A DNA stretch of 57,098 bases from assembly GCA_009840285.1 (NCBI GenBank), contig VXOF01000081.1, positions 1 through 57,098 on the forward strand. The letters run 5' to 3'. This DNA comes from Nitrospira sp. SB0662_bin_26. Lineage in GTDB: Bacteria > Nitrospirota > Nitrospiria > Nitrospirales > UBA8639. The position numbers were made by a program, and so were the translations under genes. The first letter of the stretch is position 1; the number at the start of each line of letters is the position of its first letter. Below, piece after piece: positions 8,237-16,657 of the stretch. Under the pieces are notes generated by a model. The model was not told the origin of the DNA and did no database searches. It worked only from the letters and a program-made list of their open reading frames with translations.

Positions 8237-10216
8237 ATGCCGAATCCGCTCATCGCTCCATATGGGTCATGGAAATCCCCCCTGACTTCGGACCGGATTG
8301 TTTCAGAATCCATCAGGATCGGACAAATCTCTCTTGATGGAGACCGGGTATTCTGGGTCGAAAGCCGTCCCCAGGAAGGCGGAAGAAACACGATTCTCCA
8401 AAGGGACACGGAAGGGACCCTGCACGCCCTGACCCCTGCCCCGTTGAACGTTCGCACTCGGGTCCATGAATACGGAGGCGGGGCGTATTGCGTCGCGGAA
8501 GGAGTTGTCTATTTTTCCAATTTCTCCGATCAGCGGCTGTATCGACAATGCCTTGGCGGGGCGCCTGAACCCGTCACCGCGGACGCGCCCATGTGCTATG
8601 CCGATGGAATCCCGGACCTTCGACGCCGTCGGCTTCTTTGCATTCGTGAAGATCACACCCTTTCGGACCAAGAACCGCAGAACTCTATCGTCAGCATTCC
8701 TCTCGACAACAACTCCGGTCACACGTGCGGCACCATCCTGGTTTCGGGCAATGATTTTTATGCCTCTCCCCGCCTGAGCCCGGATGGACAGCAGTTGGCC
8801 TGGTTGACCTGGAATCATCCCAACATGCCATGGGACGGCACGGAACTCTGGGTCGCCGATCTGGGGCAGGACGGGGCGATTCGGATGCCGCGATGCGTGG
8901 CCGGAGGAACCGATGTCTCGATATTTCAACCGGAATGGTCACCGGACGGCCGCCTGCACTTCGTGTCAGACCAATCCGGCTGGTGGAACCTGTATCGCCT
9001 GGACAACGAGCACGTGACCGCGCTCTATCCCATGGAAGCCGAGTTCGGCGAGCCCCAATGGGTGTTCAGCCAACGCCTCTATGCGTTCGACTCACCTGCC
9101 CACGTGATCTGCGCCTACACGCACAACGGTTTCTGGCATCTGGGGCGTTTGGACACGAAACAACACACCCTGGAACGATTCGATCTTCCGTACACGACCT
9201 TCGACGACGTTCACGTGCAGCAATCCCGAATCGTGTGTACGGCCAGTTCGCCTTCCGACCCCACGTCAGTCATTCAGATCGATACGGGGTCGCAAGCCGT
9301 GACCGTCCTTCGTCGCTCGGTGAATTTTTCTCCGAACCCCCGTTATCTGTCCATGCCCTCCGCCGTCACCTATCCGACCCGGGACGGCTCGACCGGACAC
9401 GCGTTTTATTACCCCCCGCGCAATGAGGATTTCCAGTCCCCGCCTGCGGAGCGTCCTCCACTCCTGGTGAAAAGCCATGGCGGCCCGACCGGCGCCTCGT
9501 CCCCGACGTTCAATTTGATGATTCAATACTGGACCAGCCGGGGTTTTGGCGTACTCGACGTGAACTACGGGGGAAGCACGGGATACGGCCGGATCTATCG
9601 AGAACGGCTCAACGGCCAGTGGGGCATTGTCGACGTGGATGATTGCGTGAGTGCGGTCATGGCGCTCATTGACCGGGATGTCGTGGACCCGGCTCGTGTG
9701 ACCATCACGGGTGGAAGCGCGGGGGGCTTTACCACACTCTGCGCCTTAACGTTTCGCGACTGCTTTACGGCCGGCTCCAGTTACTATGGCGTCTCGGACC
9801 TCGAGGCGCTCGCTCGGGATACCCACAAGTTCGAATCACGCTACCTGGACCGTCTCGTCGGCCCGCTGCCCGAACAAAAGGCCCTCTATGACCAGCGATC
9901 TCCCATTCATTTCACCGACCGGCTGTCCGCTCCCCTCATTCTCTTTCAGGGATTGGAGGACAAAGTCGTCCCCCCGAACCAGGCGGAGAACATGTTCAAC
10001 GCGGTGAAAGCGAAAGGACTACCCGTGGCCTACATTGCCTTTGAAGGCGAGCAGCATGGATTTCGGCAAGCCAAGCACATCAAGCAAGTCCTGGACAACG
10101 AACTGTTTTTCTATTCTAGGATTTTCGGTTTTGTCCCCGCCGACTCCGTGGAAACATTCCCGATTGCGAATCTGAAAGAGTGGAAGAAAGAAACTCGGGG
10201 AAACAACATGCCTTAG
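8237..10216 (+). CDS. S9-family serine peptidase (prolyl oligopeptidase / acylaminoacyl peptidase type)
   Basis: The 659-residue protein has an N-terminal beta-propeller half and a C-terminal alpha/beta-hydrolase domain. The nucleophile lies in GGSAGG (Ser about 494), the acid in LEDKVVPP (Asp about 575) and the catalytic His in GEQHGF (about 607). It has no signal peptide, so it is cytoplasmic. Members cleave short peptides, often after proline or at blocked N-termini. TolB-like propeller motifs (ASPRLSPDGQQLAW, FQPEWSPDGRLHFV) are visible in the N-terminal half. The gene stands alone, with a 91-bp gap after the bfd-like gene. Confidence 0.88.
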   Translation: MPNPLIAPYGSWKSPLTSDRIVSESIRIGQISLDGDRVFWVESRPQEGGRNTILQRDTEGTLHALTPAPLNVRTRVHEYGGGAYCVAEGVVYFSNFSDQRLYRQCLGGAPEPVTADAPMCYADGIPDLRRRRLLCIREDHTLSDQEPQNSIVSIPLDNNSGHTCGTILVSGNDFYASPRLSPDGQQLAWLTWNHPNMPWDGTELWVADLGQDGAIRMPRCVAGGTDVSIFQPEWSPDGRLHFVSDQSGWWNLYRLDNEHVTALYPMEAEFGEPQWVFSQRLYAFDSPAHVICAYTHNGFWHLGRLDTKQHTLERFDLPYTTFDDVHVQQSRIVCTASSPSDPTSVIQIDTGSQAVTVLRRSVNFSPNPRYLSMPSAVTYPTRDGSTGHAFYYPPRNEDFQSPPAERPPLLVKSHGGPTGASSPTFNLMIQYWTSRGFGVLDVNYGGSTGYGRIYRERLNGQWGIVDVDDCVSAVMALIDRDVVDPARVTITGGSAGGFTTLCALTFRDCFTAGSSYYGVSDLEALARDTHKFESRYLDRLVGPLPEQKALYDQRSPIHFTDRLSAPLILFQGLEDKVVPPNQAENMFNAVKAKGLPVAYIAFEGEQHGFRQAKHIKQVLDNELFFYSRIFGFVPADSVETFPIANLKEWKKETRGNNMP

Positions 10217-10221
10217 CTACT

Positions 10222-11151
10222 TCAATCCGTGTGGACTCCCGACTTGTCATCGGGCCCGGCGCGCTCAATTTTCAAGGCTTTGTTGTTCATCAGCACTTTC
10301 GCTTTGATCCGGTCCCCATATCCGAATTCTTCCGTGATCTCGGTCTTGTGCGTGGCTTCGATTTGAATCTCGCCCCGCTCTCCCCGCACGATGTAGAAAT
10401 CCCGGTCAACGTCCAGTAGATCGCCGACAATGGTTTTGGTTTCCGGTTGCTTGGCCTGCGCCGATGGCGCGGGAGCTTGCTCCTTGTCTCCCTGTTGGGC
10501 CGCAGGGGCTTGCGCAACGACCGGAACATTTTCCGTCACCCCTGTCACGTCATCCGGCCCGGCGCGTTCGATCTTCAATGCCTTGTTGTTCATGAGCACC
10601 AAGGCCTTGATCCGATCCCCATATCCGAATTCTTCCGTGATCTCGGTTTTGCCCGTGGCTTCAATCTGAATCTCGCCCCGCTCGCCCCGCACGATGTAGA
10701 AATCCCGGTCAACGTCCAACAGGTCGCCCACAATGGTTTTGGATTCCGGTTGCTGAGGCTGCGCCGACGGCGCAGGGGCTTGCCCCTTGGCGCCCTGTTG
10801 GGCTTCAGGGGCTTGCGCGGTCACCGGCACATTTTCCGTCACTCCCGACACGTCATCGGGTCCGGCGCGCTCGATCTTCAACGCCTTGTTGTTCATGAGC
10901 ACCAGGGCCTTGATCCGATCGCCGTATTGGAATTCTTCCGTGATCTCGGTCTTGTGCGTGGCTTCGATTTGAATCTCGCCCCGCTCGCCCCGCACGATGT
11001 AGAAGTCCCGATCCACGTCCAGCAGATCGCCGATGATCGTTTTCGTGGGTTCGGTTGATCCTCCACCCTGCGCGAGGACAGACTGACCCTGGGCCAACAG
11101 GAGGATACAAACGGCACTCAGAAGTTTCCCAAGAACGACAGACCCTTTCAT
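10222..11151 (-). CDS. Secreted protein of three 101-residue tandem repeats
   Basis: An N-terminal signal peptide (MKGSVVLGKLLSAVCILLLAQG) is followed by three near-identical modules. Each begins KTI(I/V)GDLLDVDRDFY, includes GERGEIQIEA and YGDRIKA, and ends ALKIERAGPDD. Modules are joined by proline/alanine/glutamine-rich linkers (for example QAPAPSAQ). The DNA period is 303 bp: the segments starting near 10247, 10550 and 10853 are almost identical, indicating recent duplication. The module looks like a small beta-barrel (OB- or SH3-like) but I cannot name a family. It is probably periplasmic. No function is assigned. Confidence 0.75.
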   Translation of the reverse strand: MKGSVVLGKLLSAVCILLLAQGQSVLAQGGGSTEPTKTIIGDLLDVDRDFYIVRGERGEIQIEATHKTEITEEFQYGDRIKALVLMNNKALKIERAGPDDVSGVTENVPVTAQAPEAQQGAKGQAPAPSAQPQQPESKTIVGDLLDVDRDFYIVRGERGEIQIEATGKTEITEEFGYGDRIKALVLMNNKALKIERAGPDDVTGVTENVPVVAQAPAAQQGDKEQAPAPSAQAKQPETKTIVGDLLDVDRDFYIVRGERGEIQIEATHKTEITEEFGYGDRIKAKVLMNNKALKIERAGPDDKSGVHTD

Positions 11152-11221
11152 CCCGACACCACCTTTCCTGCTACACGCTATAAGTTATCAGTACAAGTCC
11201 ACGGCACGACACCGGTTCCGT

Positions 11222-11998
11222 TCAGATAGTACCATACCCGTTGAGCCTCATCCAAAGACTTCCCACCACCAGGATGGCAATCACTGCGAGCGCCACGAAA
11301 TCGGATCCGTGCATGTTCGAAACAAACAAGGGACGTTGAACCTGCCCTGCCCCGAAGCCCTTGGATTCCAGGGCCATGGCGAGCAGATTGGTCTGGCGAA
11401 GCGTATGACCGATTAACGGCACGATCAACGGAGGGTATCTGCGGATCTTTCCAACCACGCCCTTTGAGTGCACGTCCAACCCTCTCGACCGCTGGGCCTG
11501 AATCACCGCCCCGATCGAGCCCAACAACGTGGGCACCCATCGGAAAGCGAGCGACAACGAAAAGCCCAGAGGGCGAGGCACACCCAATCGATTCGAGGAC
11601 TCGCCAAGCTCTTCAATGGCCGTGGTCGACAAGAGCACGATTCCGCTGATGAGCATGGCATTCAGCCGCAGGCCCATGCCCATACCATACAGCACACCTT
11701 CCTGCATGACGGTCAGCCCGCCGATCGTGAACAGCGGGGTGGCCCCCTCCACGAAGAATGGCCAGAGCACCATGCTGTACACGAACAACAACGCCAGCAG
11801 GATCCATATCTTCCTGAGATTGTGGAGACTTTGCGCCCAGAGAACGAGGGTGAACACACCGGCGCACAGCCCCGACAAATACACCGGATCCGAAAAAATC
11901 AGGGTCAAGGAAAAGAGCCCGAGCAGGCAGAGGATTTTTGTCCGGCCGTCGAGCCGGTGCAGCCATGTCCGGGCGTCCACGTACAATGAGAGATTCAT
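11222..11998 (-). CDS. ecfT: ECF transporter transmembrane T component
   Basis: This 258-residue membrane protein of the EcfT/CbiQ family couples ATPase motion to the substrate-binding S component. It starts MNLSLYVDARTWLHRLDGRTK, a typical EcfT N-terminus, and has about five or six membrane segments. The coupling-helix motif with AQRSRG (family consensus A-R-G) is visible, as is ALESKGFG near the C-terminus, the second Ala-X-X-X-Gly-type element. The start overlaps the stop of the upstream fusion gene (ATGA), so the transporter is one coupled operon. Confidence 0.88.
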   Translation of the reverse strand: MNLSLYVDARTWLHRLDGRTKILCLLGLFSLTLIFSDPVYLSGLCAGVFTLVLWAQSLHNLRKIWILLALLFVYSMVLWPFFVEGATPLFTIGGLTVMQEGVLYGMGMGLRLNAMLISGIVLLSTTAIEELGESSNRLGVPRPLGFSLSLAFRWVPTLLGSIGAVIQAQRSRGLDVHSKGVVGKIRRYPPLIVPLIGHTLRQTNLLAMALESKGFGAGQVQRPLFVSNMHGSDFVALAVIAILVVGSLWMRLNGYGTI

Positions 11999-14379
11999 GG
12001 CACGGACCAAGCCTTCCGCACTTCCTCTATTGTCAGCAGCGTCATTCCCCACCGCTGAGCAAACCGGGTCAGGGCCGGCAGCTCCAAAGCCGCCGACCGC
12101 ACGAGCGCGGGGTCCGAGAAAATTTCCCGCGTCGGCCCATCCGCCAATATGGTGCCGCCTTGCATCAGCACGCATCGCGTTGCGTAGTTCGCGACGATCC
12201 CCATGTCGTGCGTAATCACGATAATGGTATGGCCCTGTCGGTGAAGCGCCCGCATCATGTTCATCATGCGAGCCGATTCCTCTGCATCGAGCCCTGTAGT
12301 GGGCTCATCCACAATCAGGATTTGAGGCTTGGCGGCAAGGATGGATGCGACCGCCACGCGCTGGCGTTCGCCTTTCGTCAGAGAAAACGGGTCCCGTTCT
12401 TCGGCCCCGGTCAACCCCACCGCTTGCAGCGCTTCGGTGACCCGGATTTCGCATTCATCGGGTGAACATCCCGCGTTCTCCGCGCCGAAGGCGACTTCCT
12501 TGCGTACGGTTTCCGCAAAAATCTGATGGTCGGGATTTTGAAAGACATACCCGACGAGGGACGACAAAACCCCGGTCTGCTGCGTATCCTTTCCAAGAAC
12601 CGTCACGCGGCCTTCCGACGGTAACAGGAGTCCATTGCATAATTTCGCCAGCGTGCTTTTTCCCGACCCATTCTGCCCCAGGATCGCCACGAATTCTCCG
12701 GCCTGAAACGACACGGAAACCCGGGAGAGCACCGGAACGTCCGGCTGGTAGTACGCCGACACGTTGCTGAGTTCCAGCACGGTGACAGGATGGTCGGAGG
12801 GGTTCGCACCTGAATTCTGCTCACGCAATTCCGGCGCGACGATGTCCAAGTCGAGGGTCTCGACCAATTGCCACGCTTCTTCAACCGTCGTCGGTAAGGC
12901 GTGAGCCCCTTGTCCCTGAAAACATGTTGCCAACGGATATGGGGTCACGCCGTATCGTTCGGCCAACTCGGGCTGACCGAGCAGTTCACGAGGGGTACCC
13001 TGCCACACCATTGCTCCTGCATCCAGCACGCACACTCGATCCGCTTCCATGAGGTCTTCGACTCCATGCCCCGCGATGATGATGGTGATCCCTTTGGCTT
13101 TCAGCTCCGTCAGGAGACGGAGAAACTGCTGCCTGCCCGCGGGATCGAGATCGGTCAGCGGTTGGTCCATAACGATCACCCGCGGTTCCCGGACCAGGAC
13201 CGATGCCATGACCAGGCGCTGTCGTTGCCCGCCCGACAAGGAAAAGGGATCACGCCGTTCCAGACCCGATAATCCGACCATATCGAGAAGGCGCCGCACG
13301 TGTTCCCGGAATGACGCTTCGTCGGCGAAATCGTGCGTTCCTCCCTGCGCTTCCAGGGCGCATCGAAGCTCCGCCTCCACGTTGGTCGAGACCAGTTGGG
13401 TTTCGAAATCCTGAAACACCATGCCGACGCGGTTCGCCTGTTGCCACACCGGGGATTGGGTCGTGGGTTGTCCGTGTACCGTCACCGTGCCGGTCCAGTC
13501 GCCCTGGATAAACTGCGGCACCAGCCCGTTCAAGGCGTAACACAATGAGGACTTCCCGGATCCACTCCGCCCCATCAGCACGACCAATTCTCCACGCGGG
13601 ACGACCAGGGACACGTGTTTGAGTACGGGGTGCTCTGTGTGAATCGGACGAAACGTCACGTCCTGAATGGAGACGGCAACGGACTCGGCGATCGCCGATT
13701 GCGACGACGCTGGGGGAAGAAGTTCTCCGGAAGTGTCTTGCGTCTCTCTCGCCGCACCGCCGAAAGCCAGATCACCGTAATACAGGTTCCATTGCTTAAC
13801 CCGCGGATAGAGAAAGAGCAGGAGCGGAGGGCCAAGCAACGTCGCCATCACCAGGTTGTTCAAGAAGATGGCCGGAAACAACAGCCAAAACGGAAGCAAG
13901 CCTAACAGTTCCACGCCCCAACTGATCGTGGCGGCACAGACCATGGACGCACAGGTGCAAACGAACACGTATTCCGCGCCTTGCCACCAGGAACGCACCA
14001 TGGGTTCCCGTCCCGAGGATAACCATCCCAGATTGCCCCATAACAGATACGGCACGTACCCATAGAGAAAATTGCCCAGAAACCCGAACAGACTGGCGGG
14101 GCCCAGCGTCCCGAAACAATCCCCGATCACGTTGCCGATCCCCGCCCCCCACGCCGCGGCCGGACCGAAGAGCAGCGAACTGACGATGGGAATCACGTTA
14201 GCCGGTCTGAGTTCCACGAAGCCCGGGATGATCGGAATCCCCACCTTGAACGGAATGAGCACGGCCGCGTAAATGGCCGCAATCTGCGCGGATAAAACCA
14301 GCAGCCGGGTATCCCGCCAGACGTGCCGGAGTTCCGCGTACCATTGACGTGGATTCCAGCGTGAAAGGGATTTGTTCAT
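11995..14379 (-). CDS. ECF transporter S component fused to two ATPase domains
   Basis: One 794-residue protein combines an integral membrane domain (about residues 25-195, with ECF-S features such as FGPAAAWGAGIGNVIGD) and two ABC ATPases. ATPase 1 has Walker A GRSGSGKSS at 270, signature LSGGQRQR and Walker B MDQP. ATPase 2 has GQNGSGKST, a divergent signature LTKGERQR and Walker B VDEP. The catalytic Glu is therefore Gln in domain 1 while the signature is degenerate in domain 2, predicting one canonical and one inactive nucleotide site. ECF importers take up vitamins or metals; the substrate here cannot be told. EcfT follows in the same operon. Confidence 0.85.
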   Translation of the reverse strand: MNKSLSRWNPRQWYAELRHVWRDTRLLVLSAQIAAIYAAVLIPFKVGIPIIPGFVELRPANVIPIVSSLLFGPAAAWGAGIGNVIGDCFGTLGPASLFGFLGNFLYGYVPYLLWGNLGWLSSGREPMVRSWWQGAEYVFVCTCASMVCAATISWGVELLGLLPFWLLFPAIFLNNLVMATLLGPPLLLFLYPRVKQWNLYYGDLAFGGAARETQDTSGELLPPASSQSAIAESVAVSIQDVTFRPIHTEHPVLKHVSLVVPRGELVVLMGRSGSGKSSLCYALNGLVPQFIQGDWTGTVTVHGQPTTQSPVWQQANRVGMVFQDFETQLVSTNVEAELRCALEAQGGTHDFADEASFREHVRRLLDMVGLSGLERRDPFSLSGGQRQRLVMASVLVREPRVIVMDQPLTDLDPAGRQQFLRLLTELKAKGITIIIAGHGVEDLMEADRVCVLDAGAMVWQGTPRELLGQPELAERYGVTPYPLATCFQGQGAHALPTTVEEAWQLVETLDLDIVAPELREQNSGANPSDHPVTVLELSNVSAYYQPDVPVLSRVSVSFQAGEFVAILGQNGSGKSTLAKLCNGLLLPSEGRVTVLGKDTQQTGVLSSLVGYVFQNPDHQIFAETVRKEVAFGAENAGCSPDECEIRVTEALQAVGLTGAEERDPFSLTKGERQRVAVASILAAKPQILIVDEPTTGLDAEESARMMNMMRALHRQGHTIIVITHDMGIVANYATRCVLMQGGTILADGPTREIFSDPALVRSAALELPALTRFAQRWGMTLLTIEEVRKAWSVP

Positions 14380-14524
14380 GGGGGCTTAAGAGGTGGACGG
14401 AGACTTAAGCAGCCAGCGAATTGTCGGAAGCGTTACGCTATGCAAGCCCGACCCACACTGACTTTCTTCTTGTGTAAAATTGTCGACAAATTTGTCATTA
14501 TACGGCAGATTTCATTGCTGTTCC

Positions 14525-14830
14525 ATGTGCGGCCATCACACAAAGAGCCATCGAGGTCTCGTGGGTACTCGTTCGAACGCTTATTGGAAGGCCAACCTGC
14601 GGCTGATTGCCTTGTGCCTGACGCTGTGGGGCGCGGTGTCCTACGGCTGCGGCATCCTCTTTGTCGAACAACTCAATCATTTTTCTCTGGGCGGGTACAA
14701 ACTGGGCTTCTGGTTCGCGCAACAGGGCGCGATGTACGTGTTTGTCGCCCTGATCTTCTTCTACAATTGGCGAGTCACCAAGCTGGATCAACGCTACCGG
14801 GCCGAACGTGACACAGGGGACGACGCATGA
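14525..14830 (+). CDS. DUF4212 small subunit of a sodium/solute symporter
   Basis: A small membrane protein of about 101 residues with two transmembrane helices and the DUF4212 pattern (AYWKANLRLIALCLTLWG, then YVFVALIFFYNWRVTKLD). DUF4212 proteins are encoded directly before VC_2705-type sodium:solute symporters and act as their small subunit. The start is uncertain: ATG at 14525 is used, GTG near 14561 would fit the family length better, and an upstream ATG exists at 14480. The next gene's start overlaps this stop by four bases. Confidence 0.8.
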   Translation: MCGHHTKSHRGLVGTRSNAYWKANLRLIALCLTLWGAVSYGCGILFVEQLNHFSLGGYKLGFWFAQQGAMYVFVALIFFYNWRVTKLDQRYRAERDTGDDA

Positions 14831-16629
14831 GTTTGCAGGTTTTGACGACGGTCGTCGTGGGATTCACGTTCGTGGTGTATATCGGGATTGCCTTCTGGGC
14901 CCGTGCCAACAGCACCAGTGAGTTTTATATTGCCGGTAAACACGTTCCGCCCGTGGCCAACGGCATGGCCACCGCGGCCGACTGGATGTCAGCCGCCTCC
15001 TTTATCAGCATGGCGGGCCTCATTGCCTTTCTCGGGTATGAAGGCAGCATGTATCTCATGGGCTGGACCGGCGGGTACGTGTTGCTGGCCATGCTGCTCG
15101 CGCCGTATTTGCGCAAGTTCGGCAAATTCACCGTGCCGGAGTTTATCGGCGAGCGGTATGACTCTGACCTGGCCCGCTTCGTGGCCGCCCTGTGTCTTAT
15201 CTTCATCTCCTTTACCTACGTGGCCGGACAAATGCGCGGGGTCGGCATCGTGTTTTCCCGCTTCCTCGAAGTGGAGATCGACGTGGGTCTGGCCGTCGGG
15301 ATGGGTATCGTGTTTGTCTACGCCGTGCTCGGCGGGATGAAAGGCATTACCTACACCCAAGTGGCGCAGTACTGCGTACTGATCTTCGCCTATACCGTGC
15401 CGGCCGTGTTTATCTCCATGCAGTTGACCGGCAACCCGGTCCCCCAGTTGGCCCTGGGGTCCACCATGGCCGATAGGTCCGGGCATCTCCTGCTGAAACT
15501 GGATCAGGTCCTTATGGACCTGGGGTTCACCGCCTATACGCATCCCTTCAACGACAGTTCCATGATCAACGTGCTGGCCATTACGTTTGCGCTGATGGCG
15601 GGGACCGCCGGCCTGCCCCACGTGATCGTGCGATTTTTTACCGTTCCCCACGTGGCGGATGCACGACGTTCCGCGGCCTGGGCCCTGGTCTTTATCGCGC
15701 TGCTCTATACCGTGGCCCCGGCCGTCGGCGGACTGGCGCGGTTGAATCTCATTACGACCGTCAACGGCGCCGACGGCACCGGGACTCCCTATGACACCAT
15801 GCCGGGTTGGTTTCGCACGTGGGAAAACTCGGGGCTGATCGCCTGGTACGATCACAATCATGATGGCCACGTCCAGCACGCGGCCGGCCAAGCCTTTACC
15901 GGCGGCAAACCCGTCTTCGACGGCGATGCTCGTGGCGAATCCGGTCAGCGTCTGGTCACGAATCCCGGTTCCGGGGACGTGGCCGAAGGAGCGCCCTTTG
16001 CCAATGAAGTCTACGTGGACCGGGACATCATGGTGTTGGCCAATCCGGAGATCGCCGGCCTGCCAGATTGGGTGATTGCCTTGATTGCCGCGGGCGGCAT
16101 CGCCGCGGCCCTGTCTACCGCCGCGGGACTGCTATTGGTCATTTCCGTGGCCGTGTCGCACGACATTCTGAAAAGCACGTTCGCGAAAAACCTGTCTGAG
16201 AAACAGGAATTGACCGCTGGCCGCGTCGCCGCGGCCGTGTCCATTGCGATCGCAGGCTATCTCGGGTCCAATCCTCCGGCGTTCGTAGCCCAGGTGGTGG
16301 CGTTTGCCTTCGGGCTGGCCGCCTCGTCCCTGTTCCCGGTCATCCTGCTGGGCATCTTCAGTACCCGCATGAACAAATGGGGAGCCATTGCCGGCATGCT
16401 GACGGGGCTTGTCTTTACCATGGGCTACATTCTGTATTTCAAAGGAGTGTTTATCGCCCCCATGGCGGAGAACGTCCCGGCCAACTGGTTTCTCGGCATT
16501 TCACCGGAAGGCATCGGCACGGTCGGCATGCTCCTGAACCTGTGCGTCGCGCTGACGGTCTCGCAATTTACCGCGCCCCCACCTACAAAGATCCGTGAAT
16601 TAGTCGAGCGGATCCGCCTGCCGGAGTAG
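14827..16629 (+). CDS. Sodium:solute symporter (VC_2705 / ActP-like)
   Basis: A 600-residue SSS-family transporter with about 13 transmembrane helices. It carries family motifs such as AADWMSAASFISMAG near the N-terminus, and GIAAALSTAAGLLLVISVAVSHD later, the SSS signature with its Na-site serines and threonines. Acetate or another small organic acid is the usual substrate of this branch, but the substrate cannot be read from the sequence. A hydrophilic insert of about 90 residues between helices carries an EF-hand-like DHNHDGHV loop. This insert is typical of the DUF4212-paired subfamily and probably faces the periplasm. Confidence 0.88.
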   Translation: MSLQVLTTVVVGFTFVVYIGIAFWARANSTSEFYIAGKHVPPVANGMATAADWMSAASFISMAGLIAFLGYEGSMYLMGWTGGYVLLAMLLAPYLRKFGKFTVPEFIGERYDSDLARFVAALCLIFISFTYVAGQMRGVGIVFSRFLEVEIDVGLAVGMGIVFVYAVLGGMKGITYTQVAQYCVLIFAYTVPAVFISMQLTGNPVPQLALGSTMADRSGHLLLKLDQVLMDLGFTAYTHPFNDSSMINVLAITFALMAGTAGLPHVIVRFFTVPHVADARRSAAWALVFIALLYTVAPAVGGLARLNLITTVNGADGTGTPYDTMPGWFRTWENSGLIAWYDHNHDGHVQHAAGQAFTGGKPVFDGDARGESGQRLVTNPGSGDVAEGAPFANEVYVDRDIMVLANPEIAGLPDWVIALIAAGGIAAALSTAAGLLLVISVAVSHDILKSTFAKNLSEKQELTAGRVAAAVSIAIAGYLGSNPPAFVAQVVAFAFGLAASSLFPVILLGIFSTRMNKWGAIAGMLTGLVFTMGYILYFKGVFIAPMAENVPANWFLGISPEGIGTVGMLLNLCVALTVSQFTAPPPTKIRELVERIRLPE

Positions 16630-16657
16630 GGGAAAGCCTTCAAAGGGATGGGACGGA

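Noticed and set aside
11999-12175. Longer start for ecfT upstream of 11998
   Set aside because: The extra residues overlap the ATPase gene and are not EcfT-like; the ATGA overlap start gives the normal N-terminus.
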